Under the pieces are notes generated by a model that was not told the DNA's origin, made no database searches, and was given only the letters and a program-made list of their open reading frames with translations. From Treponema sp. (GTDB lineage Bacteria; Spirochaetota; Spirochaetia; Treponematales; Treponemataceae): a stretch of DNA of 10,501 nucleotides. Where the stretch lies: assembly GCA_021442965.1 (NCBI GenBank), contig JABUUX010000208.1, positions 1-10,501 of the forward strand. Direction: 5' to 3'. Made by a program: the position numbers and the translations under genes. This document shows positions 1 through 7,449 of this stretch, one piece after another (position 1 is the stretch's first letter; the number at the start of each line of letters is the position of its first letter).

Positions 1-1557
1 ATCCTTGCTGGAAATCATGACTTTGTTTGTAAAGAAGTTTCTAAAGCTGAAGCTTTAAATTTATTCAAAAATCAGCCATATAAAATTGAACTGATTAATG
101 AACTTCCAGAAAATGAAAAAATAACAACTTACGAACAGGATGGATATCTGGATCTTTGTAAAGGCCCTCATGTATCAAATACAAAAGAAATTAATGGTCA
201 GGCTTTTAAACTGACAAAAGTTGCTGGAGCTTACTGGCGTGGTGATGCTAATAGAGAAATGCTTACCCGAATTTACGCTGTCTGCTTTTTAAAACCAAAC
301 GACCTTAAAGACTATTTAAAAATGCTTGAAGAAGCAGAAAAACGAGACCATCGTAAAATAGGACAAGATCTTGATTTATTCCACCTGGACCCTGAAGATC
401 CAGGACAGATTTTCTGGCACCCAAACGGCTGGAACATGTATGTTACTCTTCAAGATTACATGAGAAATAAAGTTACAATTGACGGATATCAGGAAGTAAA
501 TACACCCGCTATTATGCCTAGAACATTATGGGAACGTTCCGGACATTGGGGACATTATCAAAAAAATATGTTTATTACAGAAAGTGAAAAACGTCTTTTT
601 GCCATAAAACCTATGAACTGTCCGGGGGCTCTGGAAATTTTTAATTCCCGCCAAAGATCATACAAAGACCTTCCTCTACGTCTGGCAGAATTCGGACACT
701 GCGTTCGTAATGAACCTTCAGGCACTTTACATGGAATTATGAGAGTAAGAGGATTCGTTCAGGACGATGCCCATATAATCTGTACTGAAGAACAAGTTGA
801 AGCTGAAGTAACTAAATTCTGTAAACTTCTGCTTGATGTGTACAAAGATTTTGGATTTGACAAAAATCTTTTGGTTAAACTTTCTACTATGCCAGAAGAT
901 CATGTTGGTACTGCAGAAACCTGGGAACAAGCAGAAAAAAAACTTGCAGCCGCATGTAATGCAGCAGGAATGGAATTTGAAATCCAACCGGGTGAAGGTG
1001 CTTTTTATGGGCCAAAACTTGAATTTACACTTATAGATGCTTTAGGCCGTCAGTGGCAGTGTGGAACAATTCAGTTAGATTATCAGCTTCCAAGCGCTGA
1101 ACGTTTAAATGCACAGTATATTGGTGCAGACAACCAGAAACATCATCCAGTTATGCTGCACCGTGCAGTTCTTGGTTCTTTGGAACGTTTTATGGGTATT
1201 ATTATTGAAAACTTTTCAGGAAACATGCCGACATGGCTCCATTTTGAACAGGCGGCAGTTGTTCCTGTTAGTCCTGATTTTAATGATTATGCTCAAAAAA
1301 TTGAAACTTCTTTAAAACTCAAAGGTTTCAGAGTTAACGCTTATATCAGCGATGACAACATGAAGAGTAAAATTAAAGAGATTACAACCAGTCATAAAAC
1401 TCCATATATTCTTGTAGTTGGTCAGCGCGAAAAAGATGAAAATTCAGTTTGTGTTCGATTCCGACCTGTTTCTGGAAAACAACAGCAGACTATGACATTG
1501 GTGGATTTTGAAGCATATCTTTCAAATAAATGTGCTTCAAAAGAAATTGAAATTTAG
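1..1557 (+). CDS. thrS: Threonyl-tRNA synthetase, 5'-truncated by window edge
   Basis: This is a class II aminoacyl-tRNA synthetase that charges tRNA-Thr in the cytoplasm. The frame is open from base 1, so the N-terminal TGS domain and true start lie upstream; the ATG at 259 is internal. The first ~85 visible codons are the second additional (editing) domain, with its D-L-C-K-G-P-H-V motif (Cys at 157-159, His at 169-171). The catalytic core follows. The three zinc ligands expected for ThrS are present: Cys in M-N-C-P-G (619-621), His in D-D-A-H (772-774) and His in M-L-H-R-A-V (1159-1161). Motif 2 Arg is seen in G-H-C-V-R-N-E and motif 3 in L-G-S-L-E-R-F. The anticodon-binding domain covers about 1240-1557. 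All domains look intact. The next gene starts 29 nt downstream with no terminator between, so co-transcription is likely. Confidence 0.97.
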   Translation: MLAGNHDFVCKEVSKAEALNLFKNQPYKIELINELPENEKITTYEQDGYLDLCKGPHVSNTKEINGQAFKLTKVAGAYWRGDANREMLTRIYAVCFLKPNDLKDYLKMLEEAEKRDHRKIGQDLDLFHLDPEDPGQIFWHPNGWNMYVTLQDYMRNKVTIDGYQEVNTPAIMPRTLWERSGHWGHYQKNMFITESEKRLFAIKPMNCPGALEIFNSRQRSYKDLPLRLAEFGHCVRNEPSGTLHGIMRVRGFVQDDAHIICTEEQVEAEVTKFCKLLLDVYKDFGFDKNLLVKLSTMPEDHVGTAETWEQAEKKLAAACNAAGMEFEIQPGEGAFYGPKLEFTLIDALGRQWQCGTIQLDYQLPSAERLNAQYIGADNQKHHPVMLHRAVLGSLERFMGIIIENFSGNMPTWLHFEQAAVVPVSPDFNDYAQKIETSLKLKGFRVNAYISDDNMKSKIKEITTSHKTPYILVVGQREKDENSVCVRFRPVSGKQQQTMTLVDFEAYLSNKCASKEIEI

Positions 1558-1586
1558 ATTAATTCCAATTTTAAAGGTATTTATGA

Positions 1587-3053
1587 ATGAATAATGAAGA
1601 TTTTACTAAATATCTGAAAAAGTTTTTTCCGCATACAAGTTCCTTTCTTTCGGGAACAGCGCTTTTTTTTGTTGATGCGATTAGTCTTTTTCTTAGTCTT
1701 TGCCTTTCGTTTCTTATTGTAAATGCCTTTGTACCACCTCTCATAAACTTTAGATCTGTAATTTTTTATGCAATTTATATTCCTTTTATCCAGTTGGTTT
1801 TTGCCGCTGCGGGAATGTATCCTGGTATTATGATTTCTCCTACAGATGAAGTAAGAAAATTTGCTATGTGTTCTTTCTTCAGCTTTGTAGGAATAGCATT
1901 TTCAATTATTCTTTCTGATTTATTTGAAGTTTCATTTATGCTCCAATACATTAAAAGAGACAGTGATAATCTTCCGCTATGTGCAGCTCTAATACTTGCG
2001 GTTCCTTTTGCTACAATTCTACTTTCTGGAATGAGAGAATTTGCCAGAAATATTTTCTGCAAATTCCGATGGTGGGGTGTTCCGGCTGTAATATATTGTT
2101 CAGGAAACAGTGGAGATGAAATTATAAAACGTCTTAAAAAGAACAGAAGTTTCGGTTATTCCCCTGCTGTAATAATCAATGATGAAGCAAAAAATATAGA
2201 GTCTCTGTGGGATGATATACCGTTATTTAAGCCTGGCAAAGAGATTGAATCTATTATTCATAAACATAACATAAAAGTTGCAATTCTATGTGATTATAAA
2301 TCTGATGTTTCTAACATAACTAATGGATACCGATACACTATAACTGTAAATAAAAATCCAGGTGTAAGTACTTCAACTCAACATCTAAAGGATATTGCTG
2401 GTATAATTGGATTTTCTTCCACTCATAATCTTACTTTTAAGACTAATCTGTTTTTAAAAAGAGTAAATGACATAGCTTTTATTCTTTTATTTCTTCCAGT
2501 CCTTATTCCTGTTTTTCTGATTTTGTCAGTTTTAGTTAAATGTACTTCTAAAGGACCTGTTTTTTATGGTCATAAACGCGTAGGTCATAATGGAAAAGAA
2601 TTCAAAGCATGGAAATTCAGATCTATGTGTATAGATTCCCAAGAACAACTTGAAAAAATACTTGCAACCGATCCTGTTCGAAAAGCAGAATGGGAAAAAG
2701 ACCGTAAATTTACCGATGACCCTAGAGTTACAAAATTTGGTAAAATTTTAAGGAAAACCAGCCTTGACGAACTTCCCCAGCTTTTTAATATTCTTTCAGG
2801 AGAGATGAGTTTTGTAGGTCCGCGTCCGGTAACAGAAAGTGAATTGAAATACTATGGTAACCAAAAAGATTTTGTTCTTTCAGTAAAACCAGGTCTTACT
2901 GGTATGTGGCAGGTTTCCGGCAGATCTGATACAGGCTACGAAGAAAGGGTTAATTTTGATACATTTTATATACAAAACTGGTCTATTTGGCTTGATATTT
3001 GGATTCTGATTAAGACTGTTTGGGTTGTTATTAAAGGTAAAGGAGCCTATTAA
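1587..3053 (+). CDS. WbaP-like polyprenyl-phosphate sugar-phosphate transferase
   Basis: This membrane enzyme of the bacterial sugar transferase family should move a sugar-1-phosphate from a nucleotide sugar onto undecaprenyl phosphate, starting O-antigen, capsule or exopolysaccharide repeat synthesis. The product has 488 residues, close to Salmonella WbaP. The N-terminus has about four hydrophobic segments (~25-50, 60-80, 93-112, 129-148). A Rossmann-like central domain runs from ~165 to 235. A further hydrophobic segment (~295-318) precedes the catalytic domain, which shows K-G-P (322-324), K-F-R-S-M, D-D-P-R-V-T, the D-E-L-P-Q catalytic pair D394/E395, V-G-P-R-P (410-414) and K-P-G-L-T-G-M-W-Q-V-S-G-R. 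The G-A-Y C-terminus is typical of the family. The start at 1587 has AAAGG at 1573-1577; the ATG at 1583 hits a stop after two codons. The sugar (Gal-1-P, Glc-1-P or another) cannot be read from sequence. No glycosyltransferase cluster is adjacent, which is somewhat unusual. Confidence 0.93.
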   Translation: MNNEDFTKYLKKFFPHTSSFLSGTALFFVDAISLFLSLCLSFLIVNAFVPPLINFRSVIFYAIYIPFIQLVFAAAGMYPGIMISPTDEVRKFAMCSFFSFVGIAFSIILSDLFEVSFMLQYIKRDSDNLPLCAALILAVPFATILLSGMREFARNIFCKFRWWGVPAVIYCSGNSGDEIIKRLKKNRSFGYSPAVIINDEAKNIESLWDDIPLFKPGKEIESIIHKHNIKVAILCDYKSDVSNITNGYRYTITVNKNPGVSTSTQHLKDIAGIIGFSSTHNLTFKTNLFLKRVNDIAFILLFLPVLIPVFLILSVLVKCTSKGPVFYGHKRVGHNGKEFKAWKFRSMCIDSQEQLEKILATDPVRKAEWEKDRKFTDDPRVTKFGKILRKTSLDELPQLFNILSGEMSFVGPRPVTESELKYYGNQKDFVLSVKPGLTGMWQVSGRSDTGYEERVNFDTFYIQNWSIWLDIWILIKTVWVVIKGKGAY

Positions 3054-3064
3054 ATTTTCCTCCA

Positions 3065-3093
3065 TTGAACAATACATTTATATTTGTCATAAT
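3065..3093 (+). promoter_or_regulatory. Sigma70-type promoter of the Omp85-like gene
   Basis: TTGAAC (3065-3070), a 17-bp spacer, then CATAAT (3088-3093); each box matches 5 of 6 consensus bases. The -10 box ends 6 nt before the ATG at 3100, so transcription would begin at or next to the start codon. There is no Shine-Dalgarno between the -10 box and the ATG. The AAAGGAG at 3039-3045 lies upstream of the promoter and has no start codon at a useful distance. Confidence 0.6.
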
Positions 3094-3099
3094 ATAAAA

Positions 3100-4707
3100 A
3101 TGTTTCTGTTTCATAAAAGTTATAAAAAAGTTATTTCCATTTTTGTTTTTTTATCTATTTTTTCGTTCATAAGCGCTACATCATATAAAATTAACGATAT
3201 AAGGTTTAATATAAATGGAATTACTAAGCCTGTAGCAATTGAAAGAAATATTGATTTCAAAAAAGGAACTGTTTTTGAAAATGAAGAAACATTACTAAAT
3301 TATATCAATAAACTTAAGCAAAACTTTGAAAATACTAGAAATTTTTCATATTATGATATTTCATATTCAATTATCCAAAATGATGAAAATGAAATTAATC
3401 TTGTAAACCTTGAAATTGTTACAAAGGATAGCTCTCATTTTTTGCCACTACCGTACGGTACTTTTTCATCATCCAAAGGAATTTCTGCAAAATTAAAAAT
3501 AAAAGATACAAACTTTTTAGGAACTATGAATCCACTTACAGCATCATTGGACTTTACTTGGAAACCTAATGCAGATGGAACCCAGTATAATATATTTGAA
3601 CCTAAAATATCTTTTGATTATAACCATCCGTTTAAAATCTCTGATATTAATTTTACATGGAATAATTATTTTGATATTTCCTACGAATGGGGAAAAACAA
3701 GTCCTGAATGGAATGCAAATACTGGAATAACTGCATACTTTCCTTTAAATAATACCACCCTTATTACAAGTTTTACACAGAGCTTTATCCATGAATATGA
3801 TTATGAAGATTCTGGAGATGGCACATTTTTCAGAGAAGTATTATATGCCGCTACCCCTATTCATATTTGTGATATTCCCAATCTTGAAAAATTTTCATTT
3901 ACTCCATCAACTTCTTTAACCTATAACTGGGATCCATTTATCTGGAATGGACCTTCTGGAATTAAAAATACCGAAATTCAAAGTCCTGTTTTAAATATTT
4001 CCGGCAACTTTAATTTAGGAAAAACTGATTGGGATGGTAATTTCCGTAACGGATTAAACATCAGCGTCGGCCCTACAGTTAATTATAATATTGGCTCGTA
4101 TTTTGATTCTGCAGTTTCTATGTTTAATATAGGGGTAAATGCAAATGCAATCGCATTCAAGTCTTTCAAGACTCTTGCATTCAACGCACGTTTTTGGGGC
4201 TTTGCTTATATTTTTGGTATAAATAATCCTAAAATAGATAATGCACCAAGAATTGACAGTTATCTAAGAGGTGTTGTTGATGACCGCTTTAGCACATTTA
4301 ATTCTGCATATAAACAAGCCGACACCCCAATTGCTTTAGTGTTCAATTTTGATATGCCGGTTCATATTTTAACAACACATTGGGAAGATTATGCTATAAC
4401 TAAAAAAATCCCTTTCATAAGTAAATTAAATTTTGAAATTCAAGCCTCGCCTTTTATAGATATTGCTCTTATACAAACTACCTATGAAAGACAAGGATAC
4501 CAAAGACTGTTTGACTTTAGAGACGGGTTTTATTGTGCAGGACTTGAAATATTAGTTTATCCGCAGAATTGGAAGAGTTATGTAATTCGTGCTAGTGCAG
4601 GAATTGATATTGGAAGAAAATTATTCGGACCTTTAATTGAAAAAAGCTGGCGAGACGAAAATATTTCCAGTCTTGAAATATCAATTGGGCTTGGGTTATA
4701 TTATTAA
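3100..4707 (+). CDS. Omp85-superfamily outer-membrane beta-barrel protein, one POTRA-like domain
   Basis: This is a predicted outer-membrane protein of 535 residues. A Sec signal peptide spans 1-26 (cleavage after S-A). Residues ~27-125 resemble one POTRA domain, with the pattern of a strand, a G-x-x-F turn, a helix with N-Y-I-N-K-L and an N-x-R-x-F strand. Then comes D-T-N-F-L-G (136-141), the sequence that opens the barrel in BamA-type proteins. An R-G pair at 390-391 sits where the Omp85 (V/I)-R-G-(F/Y) loop motif is expected, followed by a strand ending D-M-P-V (~418-421) and P-F-I-D (451-454). The C-terminus is G-L-Y-Y, an aromatic end typical of BAM substrates. With one POTRA it is not BamA itself; a TamA-like, two-partner-secretion-like or lipid-handling role is possible but unproven. 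I chose ATG 3100 because the signal peptide begins there; the frame extends to a TTG at 3025 inside the previous gene. Confidence 0.8.
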   Translation: MFLFHKSYKKVISIFVFLSIFSFISATSYKINDIRFNINGITKPVAIERNIDFKKGTVFENEETLLNYINKLKQNFENTRNFSYYDISYSIIQNDENEINLVNLEIVTKDSSHFLPLPYGTFSSSKGISAKLKIKDTNFLGTMNPLTASLDFTWKPNADGTQYNIFEPKISFDYNHPFKISDINFTWNNYFDISYEWGKTSPEWNANTGITAYFPLNNTTLITSFTQSFIHEYDYEDSGDGTFFREVLYAATPIHICDIPNLEKFSFTPSTSLTYNWDPFIWNGPSGIKNTEIQSPVLNISGNFNLGKTDWDGNFRNGLNISVGPTVNYNIGSYFDSAVSMFNIGVNANAIAFKSFKTLAFNARFWGFAYIFGINNPKIDNAPRIDSYLRGVVDDRFSTFNSAYKQADTPIALVFNFDMPVHILTTHWEDYAITKKIPFISKLNFEIQASPFIDIALIQTTYERQGYQRLFDFRDGFYCAGLEILVYPQNWKSYVIRASAGIDIGRKLFGPLIEKSWRDENISSLEISIGLGLYY

Positions 4708-4713
4708 TCCTAC

Positions 4714-5802
4714 TTAATTCAACTTATCTAGCATTAGAACTGCCGCTTTTCTGTAATATTCTTCAGGACAATATTCTGCCAGTACTTTTAACATCTTATT
4801 TGAAAATATATAATCCTCATCCTTCATGCAAGCTTCTGTAAAATTAAAAAAACTTTTCCATAATGAATTGTCTGTTCCCCATTTTACAATATCATCATAA
4901 TGCGAAGCCTCAAAAAGAACGGAACTGACTCCTTCATATTCAAAATTAATATTTCTTTTTTGAACAACAGAATAAACTTTTGTAAATCCTGTAATAACAG
5001 CTATTGCATAAAAACCTAACGCTTTTTCTTTATCGCCTTTATCGCTATAAAAATCAGCAAGAAGTGAATAAGCATTCATCATATAATAATTTTCAGCCCG
5101 ATAGAGTTTAAAGAATTTTTCCATGGAATCTTCTTTATCTTGTCTTATTGTACGAAGCATAGCATTTACAAAAGACTTGTCTGTATACTTATTATCTTCA
5201 TTAAGAATTCCAAGCAATCTTTTTTCTCTTCCATCTTCATCATTTTGAAGTTCACATAATTCTGCCAAAAGATACAGGATTTCATATCGTTGGTCTGGAA
5301 TATCCAAAACATTTGATGATTTTAATGCTTCATTGTAATAGTACTCGGCAAAAGAATACTCTCCTTCAATTTTATAAATATCACCAATCAATTTTTGAGC
5401 TTCAGGAAAAACTTTTATGGATTCCATATATGAAATCATTTTATTAATATCATTCTGAAAAAAATCATCTCCCTTTCGATTCATATAATTTTCTATAATT
5501 TTTAGAGCAATCCATTCTTCCCGTTTTTCCAAAATCTTTTTAATTTCAGAAATTTTAGTTCCAACTTTTTGAACTTCTTTAGGTTCTATTGCATCATTAA
5601 GCTTCTTAATTTCATCTTGAACAAAATCTTTTCTTTGAACGACAGCTTCTTCAGAAAGACTTAGAGCCTTTCCATATTCTTTTAAATCAAAATATGTAAG
5701 TGCATCCTGATAAAGCCTAGAACCATTTTCTTTTACTTGTAACGAAAACGCAGAAAACAAACATATATAAATACTAAATACAAAAAGAATAATTTTCTTC
5801 AT
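4714..5802 (-). CDS. Secreted/periplasmic TPR-like helical repeat protein
   Basis: I do not recognise a named family. The 362-residue product begins with a Sec signal peptide (1 to ~20: M-K-K, hydrophobic stretch, S-A-F-S). There is no lipobox cysteine at the end, so the mature protein is probably soluble in the periplasm. The rest is helical, with TPR-like helix pairs at ~28-60 (Y-x-x-A-L-x-Y-F-x-L-K-E-Y-x-K-A-L), ~133-165 (L-I-G-D-I-Y-K-I-E-G-E-Y-x-x-A-E-x-Y-Y) and ~240-272 (Y-S-L-L-A-D-F-Y-S-D-K-G-D-K-E-K-A-L). TPR proteins usually act as protein-binding scaffolds. It starts 18 nt after the ispG stop with a weak AGAGAG at 5808-5813, so it is probably translated from the ispG mRNA. No isoprenoid role is implied by the sequence. 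Its stop lies 6 bp from that of the convergent Omp85-like gene. Confidence 0.75.
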   Translation of the reverse strand: MKKIILFVFSIYICLFSAFSLQVKENGSRLYQDALTYFDLKEYGKALSLSEEAVVQRKDFVQDEIKKLNDAIEPKEVQKVGTKISEIKKILEKREEWIALKIIENYMNRKGDDFFQNDINKMISYMESIKVFPEAQKLIGDIYKIEGEYSFAEYYYNEALKSSNVLDIPDQRYEILYLLAELCELQNDEDGREKRLLGILNEDNKYTDKSFVNAMLRTIRQDKEDSMEKFFKLYRAENYYMMNAYSLLADFYSDKGDKEKALGFYAIAVITGFTKVYSVVQKRNINFEYEGVSSVLFEASHYDDIVKWGTDNSLWKSFFNFTEACMKDEDYIFSNKMLKVLAEYCPEEYYRKAAVLMLDKLN

Positions 5803-5820
5803 AAAATCTCTCTATATAAA

Positions 5821-6909
5821 TTACAACTGATTAAGCTGTTCCCTAAAAGCATTATCGGCATCTTTTGCGTCAATTGTTTGAACAATTTTTCCTTTTTTAA
5901 ATATTATAACTTTGTCATTGGCTCCGGCAATTCCTAAATCCGCATGCTTACCTTCTCCAGGACCATTGACGACACACCCCATAACTGCAACAGTAATATC
6001 TTTATTAAGTGAAAGAAGTTCAGTTTGCCATTTTTCTACAAAAGAATGAACATCAAAACCAATTCTTCCGCATCTAGGACAAGATACAATCTTTACACCC
6101 CCACTTCTTCTTCCACATTCTTTTAATATTTCAAGCCCTGCAACAACTTCATTTTCTGGAGATGAAGAAAGACTTACACGAATTGTATTACCAATTCCTT
6201 CGGATAAAAGTGTAGAAAAAGCTATAGAACTTTTTACAATTCCCCCTATTAATGGACCTGCTTCTGTAACGCCTAAATGTAACGGAGAGTCATATTTTGA
6301 AGCAAAATAACGATTAGAGTCTATTGTTTCCTGAACAGAAGAAGATTTCATACTTACAACAACCTGATCAAATCCTAAACTATCAAAAACTTCCATTTCT
6401 CTAACAGCAGTTTCACAAATAGCCTGACTTCTGGTTATTTTTTTTTCAAATATAAGATTTTGTAAATCTTTGGGTAAACTTCCACTATTTATTCCAATTC
6501 TTATTGCTGCACCTTTTTCACGACAGGCATTTACTACTTTTTTTGTATTTTCAACACTTCCAATATTCCCTGGATTAATTCTTATGGCAGCAACATTTCC
6601 TTTTAAGCAATCAAGCGCAAGTTTATAATCAAAATGAATATCAGCAACTAAAGGAATTGGGGTTCTTTCTGCAATAGCAACTAAAGATTCTGCACTTTCT
6701 TTATCGGGTACAGCAAACCGAACAATATCGCACCCTAAAAGAGACAAGTCATTCAATACTTTTAGAGTTTTTTCTAACTTAAAATGATCATTTCTAATAC
6801 CAACTATGCTCTCTTTCCACATAGTCTGTAAAGAAACTGGAGCATCTCCACCAATACTAATTCTTCGTGTAATTCCTGCACCACCAAATGTTACTTTTTT
6901 TGTTATCAT
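5821..6909 (-). CDS. ispG: 4-hydroxy-3-methylbut-2-enyl diphosphate synthase (IspG/GcpE)
   Basis: This cytoplasmic iron-sulfur enzyme of the MEP isoprenoid pathway reductively converts MEcPP to HMBPP. The product has 362 residues from the ATG at 6909, near the ~370 of E. coli IspG. The N-terminal TIM-barrel half includes Q-T-M-W, V-A-D-I-H-F-D-Y and R-I-N-P-G-N-I-G. The C-terminal half carries the [4Fe-4S] ligands C277, C280, C312 and E319, with the same spacing (3, 32, 7) as E. coli C270, C273, C305 and E312, plus N-G-P-G-E. All catalytic features look intact. The frame also extends to a TTG at 6957, but that would place the promoter boxes inside the gene, and family members start near M-I-T-K-K. 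There is no Shine-Dalgarno before 6909. A TPR-like gene follows after 18 nt. Confidence 0.97.
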   Translation of the reverse strand: MITKKVTFGGAGITRRISIGGDAPVSLQTMWKESIVGIRNDHFKLEKTLKVLNDLSLLGCDIVRFAVPDKESAESLVAIAERTPIPLVADIHFDYKLALDCLKGNVAAIRINPGNIGSVENTKKVVNACREKGAAIRIGINSGSLPKDLQNLIFEKKITRSQAICETAVREMEVFDSLGFDQVVVSMKSSSVQETIDSNRYFASKYDSPLHLGVTEAGPLIGGIVKSSIAFSTLLSEGIGNTIRVSLSSSPENEVVAGLEILKECGRRSGGVKIVSCPRCGRIGFDVHSFVEKWQTELLSLNKDITVAVMGCVVNGPGEGKHADLGIAGANDKVIIFKKGKIVQTIDAKDADNAFREQLNQL

Positions 6910-6916
6910 AAGCAAA

Positions 6917-6944
6917 ATAATACCATAAACCCTGTTTTTTACAA
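6917..6944 (-). promoter_or_regulatory. Promoter of ispG (leftward)
   Basis: Read on the minus strand: TTGTAA (6944-6939), a 16-bp spacer, TATTAT (6922-6917), then 7 nt to the ATG at 6909. The boxes match consensus at 4 of 6 and 5 of 6 positions. The predicted start of transcription falls at the start codon, and no Shine-Dalgarno is present. Its -35 box is 3 bp from the -35 box of the divergent smpB promoter. Confidence 0.55.
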
Positions 6945-6947
6945 ACC

Positions 6948-6976
6948 TTGAAAGCAATCTTTGTATACTTTATAAT
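6948..6976 (+). promoter_or_regulatory. Promoter of smpB, near-consensus
   Basis: TTGAAA (6948-6953), a 17-bp spacer, then a perfect TATAAT (6971-6976). This is the strongest-looking promoter in the window. Only 7 nt (6977-6983) separate the -10 box from the smpB ATG at 6984, so the transcript should start at or within a base or two of the A of the ATG. There is no Shine-Dalgarno. Confidence 0.75.
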
Positions 6977-6983
6977 ATAATTT

Positions 6984-7448
6984 ATGGCTGAAGGAAAAAA
7001 AATAATTTCAGAAAATAAAAAAGCCCGTTTCAATTACTTTGTTGAAGATTCTTATGAATGTGGAATTGAACTTAAAGGCACAGAAGTAAAATCTGTAAAA
7101 AATGGAGCAATTTCTTTTCCAGATGGCTTTGCAGAAATTAAACGTAACGAAATATGGCTTCGTAACTTTCATATATCAGAGTATTCTTATTCTTCAATAT
7201 TCAACCATGATCCTGAACGTCCTAAAAAACTTCTACTTCATAGAGAAGAAATAAAACGCCTTATTCGTAAGGTCGAAGAAAAAGGATATACTCTTGTACC
7301 TTTAGATGTCTATCTTAAAAATGGAAGAGTTAAAGTTACTTTGGGAGTATGCAAAGGAAAAAAACTCTTTGATAAAAGAGATACCATAAAAACAAGAGAC
7401 TTGCAGCGAGAAACACAAAGAGAAATTGCTAAGGAGATGCGCGGTTAA
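6984..7448 (+). CDS. smpB: SsrA-binding protein SmpB
   Basis: SmpB binds tmRNA (SsrA) and brings it to stalled ribosomes for trans-translation in the cytoplasm. The product has 154 residues, normal for the family. Diagnostic segments are G-T-E-V-K-S-V-K-N-G (32-41), the D-P-E-R-P-K-K-L-L-L-H block (76-86), V-P-L-D-V-Y (105-110), G-K-K-x-x-D-K-R (125-132) and the basic C-terminal tail (~133-154) that enters the empty mRNA channel. The ATG at 6984 is the only sensible start, because the promoter -10 box ends 7 nt upstream. The tmRNA gene (ssrA) is not in the window. The next gene begins 1 nt after the smpB stop. Confidence 0.97.
   Translation: MAEGKKIISENKKARFNYFVEDSYECGIELKGTEVKSVKNGAISFPDGFAEIKRNEIWLRNFHISEYSYSSIFNHDPERPKKLLLHREEIKRLIRKVEEKGYTLVPLDVYLKNGRVKVTLGVCKGKKLFDKRDTIKTRDLQRETQREIAKEMRG
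7431..7436 (+). promoter_or_regulatory. Ribosome binding site for the gene after smpB
   Basis: AAGGAG lies within the last codons of smpB, 13 nt before the GTG at 7450. The spacing is longer than usual. The site supports the GTG start over the upstream TTG at 7426, which lies before the ribosome binding site. It suggests translation is coupled to termination on smpB. Confidence 0.5.
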
Positions 7449-7449
7449 A

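Noticed and set aside
727..1315. Open frames inside thrS on both strands (727-987 minus, 833-1036 plus, 1109-1315 plus)
   Set aside because: They are out-of-frame shadows of a well-conserved synthetase, with no recognisable protein features.
3039..3045. AAAGGAG as a ribosome binding site for the Omp85-like gene
   Set aside because: The nearest ATG in that frame is 55 nt downstream and no ATG, GTG or TTG lies at a usable spacing in frame. It also sits upstream of the proposed promoter.
1775..3077. Minus-strand frames inside the sugar transferase gene (1775-2062, 2880-3077)
   Set aside because: They lie fully antisense to a conserved enzyme, with no start signals or recognisable product.
3025..3099. 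N-terminal extension of the Omp85-like protein from TTG 3025
   Set aside because: It overlaps the upstream gene, puts 25 residues before a normal signal peptide, and runs through the promoter boxes.
6910..6957. N-terminal extension of IspG to TTG 6957
   Set aside because: The extra 16 residues are not part of the family's N-terminus, and they cover the proposed ispG promoter.
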